From Pseudomonadales bacterium (lineage in GTDB: Bacteria; Pseudomonadota; Gammaproteobacteria; Pseudomonadales; Azotimanducaceae), in NCBI GenBank assembly GCA_012103505.1, contig WLWP01000001.1:3596001-3660000 (forward strand): DNA of 64,000 nucleotides. The letters run 5' to 3'. Positions 47,486 through 55,453 of this stretch are shown here, in pieces; the stretch's first letter is position 1; the number at the start of each line of letters is the position of its first letter. Under the pieces are notes generated by a model. It had not been told where the DNA came from, ran no database searches, and saw only the letters and a program-made list of their open reading frames with translations. The position numbers and the translations under genes are program-made.

Positions 47486-48577
47486 ATGGATAGTGGCAAT
47501 GAAATAGATCTCCCTACCCGAGCCGATCTAGCGAGCTGGGCAGCTGAGCTCGGGTTCGATGCGCTCGGTATAACCAATGTTGATTTGTCCGATCACGAAC
47601 CTCACGTGCAGGCCTATCTTGACGCCAAGTTTCACGGCGAAATGGGTTACCTAGAAAGGAATCTGCAAAAGAGGTTACATCCCGAGCAACTCGTCCCAGG
47701 CACGGTCCGGGTCATCAGCGCCCGGATGAATTACCTCGCTGCCGATACGCGACCGCTGGAAATCCTACAAGACTCCCGCCGCGCCTACATATCCAGGTAC
47801 GCTCTGGGACGTGACTATCACAAAGTTCTACGCCGAAGACTCGCGAAACTCGCCTCGCGCATCGACAGCGCGTTGGCAAGTCACCAATATCGCGCTTTTA
47901 CTGATTCAGCCCCGGTTCTCGAGAAAGCGCTCGGTGTGAAAGCTGGTTTAGGATGGATGGGGAAACACACACTACTTCTAGATCAGAGTGTCGGATCCTG
48001 GTTCTTCCTCGGCGAAATCTATACTAATGCCCCTTTACCAATCGACACGACTCAAGCCACAAGCACCGACGCATGCGGGAAATGCAACGCCTGCATAACC
48101 GTGTGTCCGACAGACGCCATCGTCGGACCACGGGTGCTAGACGCAAGACGATGCATCTCTTATTTAACGATTGAACACAAAGGTGTCATACCTGAGCCAC
48201 TGCGTGAGCCGATTGGGAATCGAGTCTTTGGCTGTGACGACTGCCAGCTATTCTGCCCGTGGAACCGCGACCCGCCAGAATCCACCGAAGCAGATTTCAA
48301 ACCTCGCCATGGTCTAGACGATGTTGAACTGATTGATCTCTTCAAACTATCAGAAGCTCAATTCCTAAAGCTCACGGAAGGCAGTGCCATGCGTCGTATC
48401 GGTTATGAGCAATGGCAACGGAATTTGAGTGTTGCCCTTGGTAATGGACCAGCCACCTCGGAGGCCATCAGTGCTTTGTCAGTACGCGTAAGAACCGCAT
48501 CGCCCTTATTAAAGGAACACATCGACTGGGCACTGTCACGTTTGGCGAATCCTGCGAAACCAACTAGTCCAACTTAA
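47486..48577 (+). CDS. queG: Epoxyqueuosine reductase QueG
   Basis: A cobalamin-dependent iron-sulfur enzyme performing the last step of queuosine synthesis on tRNA. The ATG at 47486 (MDSGNEIDLPTRADLASWAAE) gives 363 residues, the normal length; the open frame to 47420 has no support. The N-terminal cobalamin-binding half includes FTDSAPVLEKALGVKAGLGW; two 4Fe-4S clusters are bound by CGKCNACITVCPTDAI and GCDDCQLFCPWNRD (about residues 190-260), followed by HEAT-like helices. It overlaps the convergent orn gene by 14 bases. Confidence 0.96.
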   Translation: MDSGNEIDLPTRADLASWAAELGFDALGITNVDLSDHEPHVQAYLDAKFHGEMGYLERNLQKRLHPEQLVPGTVRVISARMNYLAADTRPLEILQDSRRAYISRYALGRDYHKVLRRRLAKLASRIDSALASHQYRAFTDSAPVLEKALGVKAGLGWMGKHTLLLDQSVGSWFFLGEIYTNAPLPIDTTQATSTDACGKCNACITVCPTDAIVGPRVLDARRCISYLTIEHKGVIPEPLREPIGNRVFGCDDCQLFCPWNRDPPESTEADFKPRHGLDDVELIDLFKLSEAQFLKLTEGSAMRRIGYEQWQRNLSVALGNGPATSEAISALSVRVRTASPLLKEHIDWALSRLANPAKPTSPT

Positions 48578-49103
48578 AAAAGTGTTCTCGATAGTGTCTT
48601 AACTCGCCAACTGACTCTCGAATATCTGCCAAAGCCGTGTGCTCATTTTTCTTCGAGAAGCTCGCAGCGACATCAGGACGCCATCTTTTAGCGAGCTCCT
48701 TCACACTACTCACATCGATCATTCGATAATGCAGATAGCTCTCAAGCGCCTTCATGTATCGGGAAAGGAAACGCCGATCCTGCCAGATTGTGTTGCCACA
48801 AAGTGGCGCACTGGCTTTTTCAACATATCGCTCTAAGAAAGCCAAAGTCATGGCTTCGGCCTCTGTTTCTGTAACGCCTTCGCTCGCGATTCTTTTAAGT
48901 AGCCCGGATTCGCTATGATGCTTCTGATTCCAGTCATCCATGCCGTCTAACAAACTTCGTTCCTGCGTAATCGTAAAGACCGGACCTTCGGCAATCACCT
49001 CTAAATCAGAATTGGTGATAATCGTCGCGATCTCAATGATCCGATCTCGTTCAGGGTCAAGACCCGTCATTTCCAAGTCCATCCAAACTAGATCAACGCT
49101 CAA
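48564..49103 (-). CDS. orn: Oligoribonuclease
   Basis: A 179-residue DEDDh 3'-5' exoribonuclease that clears di- to penta-nucleotides, including pGpG from c-di-GMP breakdown, which matters with FimX nearby. Motif I is VWMDLEMTGLDPERDRIIEIA, motif II NTIWQDRRFLSRYM and motif III HTALADIRESV. It starts at TTG 49103. The rsgA gene that follows orn in Pseudomonas is absent. Confidence 0.97.
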   Translation of the reverse strand: MSVDLVWMDLEMTGLDPERDRIIEIATIITNSDLEVIAEGPVFTITQERSLLDGMDDWNQKHHSESGLLKRIASEGVTETEAEAMTLAFLERYVEKASAPLCGNTIWQDRRFLSRYMKALESYLHYRMIDVSSVKELAKRWRPDVAASFSKKNEHTALADIRESVGELRHYREHFFKLD

Positions 49104-49179
49104 AATTCACACTCCACAGAACCTTCAATGAGCTAATATGCCTCCCTCATCGCGAATGTGAAAGAGAGTTAGGAATTAA

Positions 49180-50043
49180 GTGAGTACAGAATCCGGCACA
49201 TCGTCCACACAGAACCCAGGACAGGTGACAACCGTCGATCCCATCGAACTGTCTGAGATTTTACAGACCCAATCTATCCTGCTCGTCCAAGTCACATCTG
49301 CCGAAGTTTTTGCACAAGCTCACATACCGGGCGCAGTCCTGGTCACGCCAGCGGAACTTGTTTCCGGAATTCCCCCGGCTACGGGCAAACTACCCGACAG
49401 GGATCGGTTGGTTAGCTTGTTTGATCGCATTGGTTACAGCACGGATAAAGACATCATCGTTTACGATGATGAAGGCGGTGGTTGGGCTGGCCGTTTTGGC
49501 TGGACACTCGATTGTATCGGGCATCGCGACTGGCGATACCTCGACGGCGGTTTACACGCCTGGGCAGCTTCGGAGCTCGAGTTGGCAGCAGGGGGGGAGC
49601 AGACAGTCGCGCCCACGGACAACTCATCACTCGAGATAGACCAAAAACCCATTGCAGAAATCCCCGACGTTCTTGCCGCTATTGAGGACGGCAGCGGCGT
49701 GGTACTTGACGTTCGATCCAAAGAAGAACATATCGGTTTAAAACAAGCATCTGCACGTGTCGGCCACATACCAACAGCGGTCAACTACGATTGGCTACTG
49801 ATGAAAGACCCACAGAACCACCAAATTTTGATGCCTAACTTACAATCTACCTTGACAGGAATCGGTGTGGATGGGTCCAAACCGATCATCACTCACTGCC
49901 AAACGCACCACCGCTCAGGCTTGTCCTACATGGTCGGTCGCATCTTTGGTTACGACATCCGCGCGTACCACGGCTCTTGGTCAGAGTGGGGCAATCGCGA
50001 AGACACACCGATCACCAATCCGAGTGACAGCTCAGGCGGTTAG
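49180..50043 (+). CDS. Sulfurtransferase with two rhodanese domains
   Basis: A 287-residue tandem rhodanese. The N-terminal inactive domain (about 18-130) has DEGGGWAGRFGWTLDCIG; the C-terminal domain carries the active-site cysteine C240 in ITHCQTHHRSG and the VLDVRSKEEH motif. The loop after the cysteine fits a thiosulfate or mercaptopyruvate sulfurtransferase; the substrate is not decided. GTG start with AGGA seven bases upstream. It is two bases from psd, the Pseudomonas rhodanese-psd order. Confidence 0.92.
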   Translation: MSTESGTSSTQNPGQVTTVDPIELSEILQTQSILLVQVTSAEVFAQAHIPGAVLVTPAELVSGIPPATGKLPDRDRLVSLFDRIGYSTDKDIIVYDDEGGGWAGRFGWTLDCIGHRDWRYLDGGLHAWAASELELAAGGEQTVAPTDNSSLEIDQKPIAEIPDVLAAIEDGSGVVLDVRSKEEHIGLKQASARVGHIPTAVNYDWLLMKDPQNHQILMPNLQSTLTGIGVDGSKPIITHCQTHHRSGLSYMVGRIFGYDIRAYHGSWSEWGNREDTPITNPSDSSGG

Positions 50044-50045
50044 GC

Positions 50046-50903
50046 GTGTCCTCAAACGATACTTTTCTTACTTCTCTTTTTGCCAGCGTCCAAAGAGCGG
50101 TACCACAACATGGTTTAACACGCTTGGCTGGGAAGCTCGGCGCCAGTCGTACACCTTGGATAAAAAAAACCTTCATTGAGAACTTTGCTCGGGTGTACGA
50201 CGTCAATATGAGCGAAGCCGTCAACGACGATCTTGCCGCCTACCCTAGTTTCAACGATTTCTTTACTCGCGCACTCAAGCCAGGTGTTCGTCCCGTAGAT
50301 AGCGATCCATTGGCCGTCGTGTCTCCGGCGGATGGCTGCATCAGCCAGATCGGTCAAATCGAGGGCGAAACGCTGCTGCAAGCAAAAGGACACAGATACT
50401 CAGTACGTAGCCTTGGGGGGGAGCTGGGTCATGGCTTCGATGGTGGGTCATTCTTAACTGTCTATCTTGCTCCTAGTGACTACCACCGAGTGCACCTTCC
50501 ATTTCAGGGAACACTGACTAAGACGCTCGCGATTCCTGGTGCATTGTTTAGCGTTAACGGCGCGACGGAGAATGCGATAGAGGGGCTGTTTTGCCGCAAT
50601 GAGCGTTTGGTTTGTCGCTTCGAAACTGCACTGGGCCCAATGCTCGTGGTCTTGGTGGGCGCGATGATAGTCGGATCTATCGACGCAGTTTGGGATCAAG
50701 TGCCGACGCCTTACCGCGGCCAAGTCTTACAGAATCACTCCGAGGCTCATTTGACGTTTGGCAAGGCTGATGAAATAGGACGTTTTTTGTTGGGTTCAAC
50801 CGCGATATGTTGCTTCCCGAAAGGGCGAGTGGCACTCGATCCATCCCTAACACCAGGTACGGTTGTACAAATGGGTCAGACAGTGGGCTTGGCTAATTCC
50901 TAA
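50046..50903 (+). CDS. psd: Phosphatidylserine decarboxylase proenzyme
   Basis: A 285-residue membrane-associated enzyme converting phosphatidylserine to phosphatidylethanolamine. The autocleavage site is LLGST near residue 253, where serine becomes the pyruvoyl group of the small alpha chain; NDFFTRALKPGVRPVD and VSPADGCISQIGQIEG are family hallmarks. It starts at GTG two bases after the rhodanese stop. Its end overlaps the convergent epmA gene by 11 bases. Confidence 0.97.
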   Translation: MSSNDTFLTSLFASVQRAVPQHGLTRLAGKLGASRTPWIKKTFIENFARVYDVNMSEAVNDDLAAYPSFNDFFTRALKPGVRPVDSDPLAVVSPADGCISQIGQIEGETLLQAKGHRYSVRSLGGELGHGFDGGSFLTVYLAPSDYHRVHLPFQGTLTKTLAIPGALFSVNGATENAIEGLFCRNERLVCRFETALGPMLVVLVGAMIVGSIDAVWDQVPTPYRGQVLQNHSEAHLTFGKADEIGRFLLGSTAICCFPKGRVALDPSLTPGTVVQMGQTVGLANS

Positions 50904-51723
50904 AGCTCATCACGTCATCCAACGCTGAAACACCGCACGCGATCATAACAAGCCTATCAACCCCTAGAGCTACGCCAGAACACGATGGCAAGCCAACATC
51001 CAGAGCAGCGAGAAAAGCCTCATCCACATCCCGGTCCGCAAGACCGCGCGTGGCACGAACGGCAAGATCAGCGTCAAAGCGGGCGCGATGCTCGTCGGGA
51101 TCTAAAAGCTCCCAATAGCCATTCGCAATTTCTACACCGTCGATAATCAACTCGAAGCGCGCAGCCGATCCATCTTCATTCAGTCTTGCAAGAGCGGCTT
51201 GGTCTGAAGGGTAGGCTGTCACAAAAACCCTGCCTGACAAACGCTCGCATGCCTCAGCAAAAGCGAGATCGAGCTCAGCACGAGGTCGATCAAGGTCACG
51301 GACCAATTCACCGTACTCGACAGTTCGGTACTCAGCTGGACCGAGCACCGCGTCAACTAGCTCGCGCACTTCGCCCATGAGCTGGTGATGGTTGAAACCA
51401 CGGCGGTACCACTCAAGGAGAGTGAATTCTTGGTTGTGCAAACGACCTTGCTCGTCCGCCCGAAAATTAGGGCCCATTTGATAGCAGTCAGGGAATCCAG
51501 CGGCGAGGAGCCGTTTCAAAAAGTACTCGGGGGAGGTCTGGAGATATCCGTAGCCAGGAACATTGATGCCTTCGACATCTGGATCAGTCACCGTCTCGCG
51601 ACCTAAGACTGGAGTCTGTACTTCTACGACACTTCGATCGCCAAAAAATCTGCGAACTGTCGCCAGACACTCGCTGCGCTTTAGTAGCGTTGCAGTGTTG
51701 GCCAGTGGCTGCCAATCGTCCAG
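50893..51723 (-). CDS. epmA: EF-P--(R)-beta-lysine ligase EpmA, apparently with a CTG start
   Basis: A lysyl-tRNA-synthetase-like enzyme that attaches (R)-beta-lysine to EF-P Lys34. Homology reaches up to the efp stop: WQPLANTATLLKRSECLATV (motif 1 region, EVQTP) matches E. coli EpmA positions from WQP onward. The coding frame is the efp frame; the first codon after the efp TAG is CTG, giving 276 residues, and no ATG, GTG or TTG occurs before GTG 51591, which would remove motif 1. SPEYFLKRLL, PNFRADEQGRLHNQEFTLLEWYR and GVALGVDRLVMIA are intact. A GGTGA complementary to 16S rRNA lies just before the TAG. Translation by CTG re-initiation or amber readthrough is inferred. Confidence 0.88.
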   Translation of the reverse strand: MDDWQPLANTATLLKRSECLATVRRFFGDRSVVEVQTPVLGRETVTDPDVEGINVPGYGYLQTSPEYFLKRLLAAGFPDCYQMGPNFRADEQGRLHNQEFTLLEWYRRGFNHHQLMGEVRELVDAVLGPAEYRTVEYGELVRDLDRPRAELDLAFAEACERLSGRVFVTAYPSDQAALARLNEDGSAARFELIIDGVEIANGYWELLDPDEHRARFDADLAVRATRGLADRDVDEAFLAALDVGLPSCSGVALGVDRLVMIACGVSALDDVMSFRN

Positions 51724-52296
51724 CTATCTCACCCGGCTGACGTACTCGCCTGTGCGGGTATCAATCTTCAGCACATCACCGATGTTTACGAATAATGGGA
51801 CACCTTTGATGATTGCCCCTGTTGAAAGCGTGGCTGGCTTAGTACCGCCCTGCGCTGTGTCTCCCTTGAGTCCCGGGTCTGTATCGGTCACCTCTAGTTC
51901 AACAAAGTTTGGTGGGGTCACCGCGATCGGATCTTCATTCCAAAGCGTGACTTGATAAACCTCTTGTTCCTTTAACCACTGTTCGCACTCACCAACAGCC
52001 GCCGCCCCAGCTCCGAGCTGCTCGTAACTCCCGTCGGTTTTCATGAAATGCCAGTATTCGCCGTCGGTGTACAGGTACTCCATATCTGTATCCATGACGT
52101 CTGCGGCTTCGATAGATTCACCCGACTTGAAGGTCCGATCCCAAACGCGTCCGGATTTTAGATTCCGAAATCTAACCCGACTAAACGCCTGACCTTTGCC
52201 TGGCTTCACAAACTCGTTTTCCAAGATGGTGCACGGGTCACCTTCAAGCATTACTTTCAATCCGGATCTAAATTCGCTGGTAGAATAGCTCGCCAT
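51724..52296 (-). CDS. efp: Elongation factor P
   Basis: A 190-residue tRNA-shaped factor that relieves ribosome stalling at polyproline. Domain I contains [19 protein letters not shown] with the modified lysine at K34; the C-terminus ends GEYVSRVR as in E. coli (VSRVK). It terminates with TAG, directly followed in frame by epmA. Its modifying enzymes are both adjacent: epmA downstream and epmB divergently upstream, only 31 bases away, so the two promoters must overlap coding sequence or each other. Confidence 0.98.
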   Translation of the reverse strand: MASYSTSEFRSGLKVMLEGDPCTILENEFVKPGKGQAFSRVRFRNLKSGRVWDRTFKSGESIEAADVMDTDMEYLYTDGEYWHFMKTDGSYEQLGAGAAAVGECEQWLKEQEVYQVTLWNEDPIAVTPPNFVELEVTDTDPGLKGDTAQGGTKPATLSTGAIIKGVPLFVNIGDVLKIDTRTGEYVSRVR

Positions 52297-52327
52297 ATTT
52301 CCAATTCAGAGTTAACAAACGGCGCGA

Positions 52328-53335
52328 ATGGTACCTCCGAATGCCTCCCCATGGGAGTCTCGTGTATGGCGAGACGAGCTCGCCCGCGCATACCGAAAGC
52401 CAGAGGAACTACTTTCGGCGTTGGACTTACCCTGTGAGCCAGAACTCGACGCTTCAATCGAACGAGGCTTTTCGACGCTGGTACCCCGCACTTTCGCAGC
52501 CAAGATGCGCCCTGGCGTCAGAGCAGATCCACTACTTCGTCAGGTGCTACCTGACGTCGCCGAACGCGCAGACAAACAAGGCTTCACAACCGACCCTCTA
52601 GCGGAGCAAGCAGCGACCGTGACCGGTAATCTCGTGCAGAAATATGACGGTCGCGCCCTACTTATCACCACACCTGGATGCGCTGTCCATTGCCGATACT
52701 GCTTTCGGCGTCACTTTCCGTACGATGAGCATCGACCCGGGACCCTAGATTTGGCTATGGCTGCCATTGAGGCTGACGTGAGTCTTTCGGAAGTTATTCT
52801 ATCCGGAGGCGATCCACTACTTCTGCCTGACGATGCACTAACAAAAATCATACGCCGACTTGACAGCTTCCCACACTTAAGACGGCTTCGTATTCACACC
52901 CGCTTACCGATAGTTTTGCCGCAACGGATCACCGCGCAGCTTCTCGATCTTCTCGGCAGTTGTCGCGCCGACATCGTCGTTGTTGTCCACAGTAATCACG
53001 CACAAGAACTCGATGATGTGACCCAACGAGCGTTTGCTGCCCTTCGCCAAACCGGACTTTGGCTACTTAACCAATCAGTTTTACTGCGGGGCGTCAACGA
53101 CACTATCGAGGCTCAAGTAGATCTCCAATCCGCAACTTTCGCTCAAGGTGTGCTCCCTTATTACCTACATTTACCCGATCCTATTGCAGGTACACATCAC
53201 TTCTTTGTCGATGAGCAAGCAGGACAAGCATTACACCGAGAGATGCAAGCCAAACTACCTGGCTATCTGGTGCCAAGATTAGTCAAAGAAATTGCCGGTG
53301 AGCCCAACAAACTGATTGTTTCCAGCAAGGACTAG
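52328..53335 (+). CDS. epmB: EF-P beta-lysylation protein EpmB (lysine 2,3-aminomutase)
   Basis: A 335-residue radical-SAM, PLP-dependent aminomutase that makes (R)-beta-lysine for EF-P. The cluster motif is C118, C122, C125 in CAVHCRYCFRRHFPY; ILSGGDPLLLPD and LRIHTRLPIVLPQRI follow, and the PLP lysine region lies in the C-terminal part. The start ATG 52328 lacks a clear ribosome-binding site. It completes the EF-P modification set with the neighbouring epmA and efp. Confidence 0.96.
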   Translation: MVPPNASPWESRVWRDELARAYRKPEELLSALDLPCEPELDASIERGFSTLVPRTFAAKMRPGVRADPLLRQVLPDVAERADKQGFTTDPLAEQAATVTGNLVQKYDGRALLITTPGCAVHCRYCFRRHFPYDEHRPGTLDLAMAAIEADVSLSEVILSGGDPLLLPDDALTKIIRRLDSFPHLRRLRIHTRLPIVLPQRITAQLLDLLGSCRADIVVVVHSNHAQELDDVTQRAFAALRQTGLWLLNQSVLLRGVNDTIEAQVDLQSATFAQGVLPYYLHLPDPIAGTHHFFVDEQAGQALHREMQAKLPGYLVPRLVKEIAGEPNKLIVSSKD

Positions 53336-53432
53336 CGCACCAGGGTAAATCCCAGCTCGATTCAGAAAGTAGTCACAAGACAAGCATTAACCAATACGGC
53401 ATAGTCCCCGGCTTTGATGCATCATCCCTCCT

Positions 53433-53575
53433 CTGACCAAGACGGAGGACCAAGAGGGATGAACATGAGGGATGACCAAGAGAGAGGACCAAGCGGGATG
53501 ACGAAGAGCTATCACCAAGGGATATGAATAAGGGGTATGACTAAGAGGTATGACTAAGAAGTATGGCTAAGAGCA
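53433..53575 (+). repeat. Eleven-unit 13-bp tandem array running into the FimW-like start
   Basis: Eleven consecutive 13-base units, consensus ATGAC(C/T)AAGAGG(G/T), run without any insertion or deletion from 53433 to 53575; the last unit (53563) carries the start codon of the next gene. Seven units begin with ATG (53459, 53472, 53498, 53524, 53537, 53550, 53563). Because 13 is not a multiple of 3 the ATGs cycle through all frames. The units at 53524, 53537 and 53550 each encode a six-codon mini-ORF ending at TAA inside the next unit. The strand is strongly purine-rich. The purine block lies only one or two bases before each ATG, too close for an ideal Shine-Dalgarno. Confidence 0.93.
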
Positions 53576-55317
53576 GTGGCAGTGATATGTCCTCCCCTCC
53601 GACTTTAAGTTTTTGCGCCGCAGAGACTGCAGCGCTTGAGCAATGGACTGCTGAGCTGCCATTGGTGAATACCCAAGAAACGACCCGCCTTCTTGCCCTG
53701 GCTGCAACAGAACTTTCTGAAATCGAATTGAGTCCGCAACAACGCCTAGAACTCCTTGACGTCATCCGTCCTTCGCTTCGCTACATCTGCACCAGGATCG
53801 ATCGCGCCTCCCTTGGCAAAGGGACACGAGATTCAGGCACCGCCTCCCAAACGCTGCAACGTCATATGTGTAACGCCTATCGTAGGGCGTTCGACCAGAC
53901 TCTCGTTGCGCTGGAGAAAGACAAGCCACCGAGCAAAGATCTCCTATCCCGCATCGGCCACCGTCTAATCAGCGAACTGTCTCTCACAATGTTGCGCAGC
54001 TTTCAGTACTACATCCAGGTGCCTGAGACCTTCTGGTCACAACTACACTCCGCTTACGCAGAGCTTGAGCGGCGTGAGCTTGAGGACTACAAACTAAAGG
54101 ACGGCGAAGCGGTTGTTCGCGATCTCACCATCCGGGAAAGCTACCTGCGCATCTTGTTGTTGCAGACTGGAAAACCAAACCAACTCAATCACACCGAGCT
54201 TACTAATCTCTATACCGCCCTCGAGGAATGGAGCAAGCATGCGAGTCTGGTTGATCCGGTGTCCGACGCCATCTTTACGGTCGATCTGACAGGTAACCAA
54301 CCCGCACAGTTTTCACAGCTACAACCAAAGACCGGCGCTCTTCGGGGCTTGCGCACTGAAGTCATCACCTATGAACTGGAAGCCTATCTAAACTCGGTTT
54401 CGAGCACTGTGGTCGTACCCGAAAATGTCAGCAATGAACTGATCCTGCACGCGATTGCCTCCTGGGGCACGATGCAACCCCGTGCTTACAATCGCATCGC
54501 TTCAGAGACGCCCATTCGTCTTAGCATTGGTCTACGAGCCACCCACTACTTCCTTTCCGGTGGCATCGACTTCACTGAGCAAATTTCAAACGCGGACGCT
54601 CTTCTACGCCGAGAGGTAAATCCGTTTCTCGAGGTCGACTACGAGCCCATGGCTGCACCGGCAGACGATGACCCATGGAGCCAGGCACACGATTTGAAAA
54701 TCAAGATGCCTGAAAATCCAAACGTCGAAGAACCTAACCGAATTCTGCTGGAATCCGCCAAGCAAGATACTGCTCAGCGGAAGTATGACCACTATGAGTT
54801 AGTCGCCGCCGACACCAGCCCAGGTGGTTACCGCGTGCGTTGGCCCGAAAAAATGCCTCGCGAAGCCCGTGTTGGAGAACTTGTTTCACTGCGCGAAGAG
54901 AGCGATCCAAGGTGGTGTGTCGCCGTCGTCCGATGGATTTCTCGCTCGGGAGAACACGCCGAAATGGGCGTGGAATTTCTCTCGCCAAAGGCGATCCCTG
55001 TTGCGATTCGGAATATTCGAAAAATGGGCGGGGGAACCGAATTTCAGCGCGCCCTCCTGTTGCCTGGTCTAGACTCTATAGACCAACCGGCGACAATGAT
55101 CACCCCAAAGCTGCCTTTTGCAGAACAACAGAAGATCAGCGTCCAGCGCCAAGGCCTGCAAACCACCGGAATGTTGATGGATCTGGTGGTAAACACCCAA
55201 AGTTTTAACCAGTTCACATTTCGTGTGTTGGATGGTTACTTGGAAAGCTCCGTTTCGCCAAGCAAAATGTCAGACCTGTCAGCCATGAACAGAGAGGACA
55301 CTACCCGAGGTCCTTAG
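53563..55317 (+). CDS. FimW-like protein with C-terminal PilZ-like domain
   Basis: A 584-residue cytoplasmic protein, mostly helical for residues 1-400 with no recognised catalytic motif. The region YRVRWPEKMPREARVGELV...WISRSGEHAEMGVEFLS (about 412-475) resembles a PilZ-like beta barrel, so c-di-GMP binding is possible. It directly precedes the fimX homologue, the position occupied in Pseudomonas by PA4958, which I recall as the c-di-GMP effector FimW; this identity rests on gene order and general character. The start at 53563 lies inside a 13-bp tandem array; ATG 53587 is an alternative. It may act in surface sensing or type IV pili. Confidence 0.65.
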   Translation: MAKSSGSDMSSPPTLSFCAAETAALEQWTAELPLVNTQETTRLLALAATELSEIELSPQQRLELLDVIRPSLRYICTRIDRASLGKGTRDSGTASQTLQRHMCNAYRRAFDQTLVALEKDKPPSKDLLSRIGHRLISELSLTMLRSFQYYIQVPETFWSQLHSAYAELERRELEDYKLKDGEAVVRDLTIRESYLRILLLQTGKPNQLNHTELTNLYTALEEWSKHASLVDPVSDAIFTVDLTGNQPAQFSQLQPKTGALRGLRTEVITYELEAYLNSVSSTVVVPENVSNELILHAIASWGTMQPRAYNRIASETPIRLSIGLRATHYFLSGGIDFTEQISNADALLRREVNPFLEVDYEPMAAPADDDPWSQAHDLKIKMPENPNVEEPNRILLESAKQDTAQRKYDHYELVAADTSPGGYRVRWPEKMPREARVGELVSLREESDPRWCVAVVRWISRSGEHAEMGVEFLSPKAIPVAIRNIRKMGGGTEFQRALLLPGLDSIDQPATMITPKLPFAEQQKISVQRQGLQTTGMLMDLVVNTQSFNQFTFRVLDGYLESSVSPSKMSDLSAMNREDTTRGP

Positions 55318-55453
55318 CAGTAACCGCCTTAACCGGGCAGACCAAGAAGGTCACAATAATCGGTAAGGTAAACGGGTCTCCAAGCCATCGCGTCGGCGAC
55401 TTTTGGAGAAGCGAGGGAGCGCTACGAGAGTACCTTGGGGGCTAAAAGGAATT

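Noticed and set aside
50893..51591. EpmA starting at GTG 51591 (232 residues)
   Set aside because: Conserved EpmA sequence continues in frame up to the efp stop; the shorter form would lack class II motif 1.
53433..53575. CRISPR array or replication iterons
   Set aside because: Units are 13 bases, abutting and without spacers; there are no cas genes and no nearby replication initiator gene.
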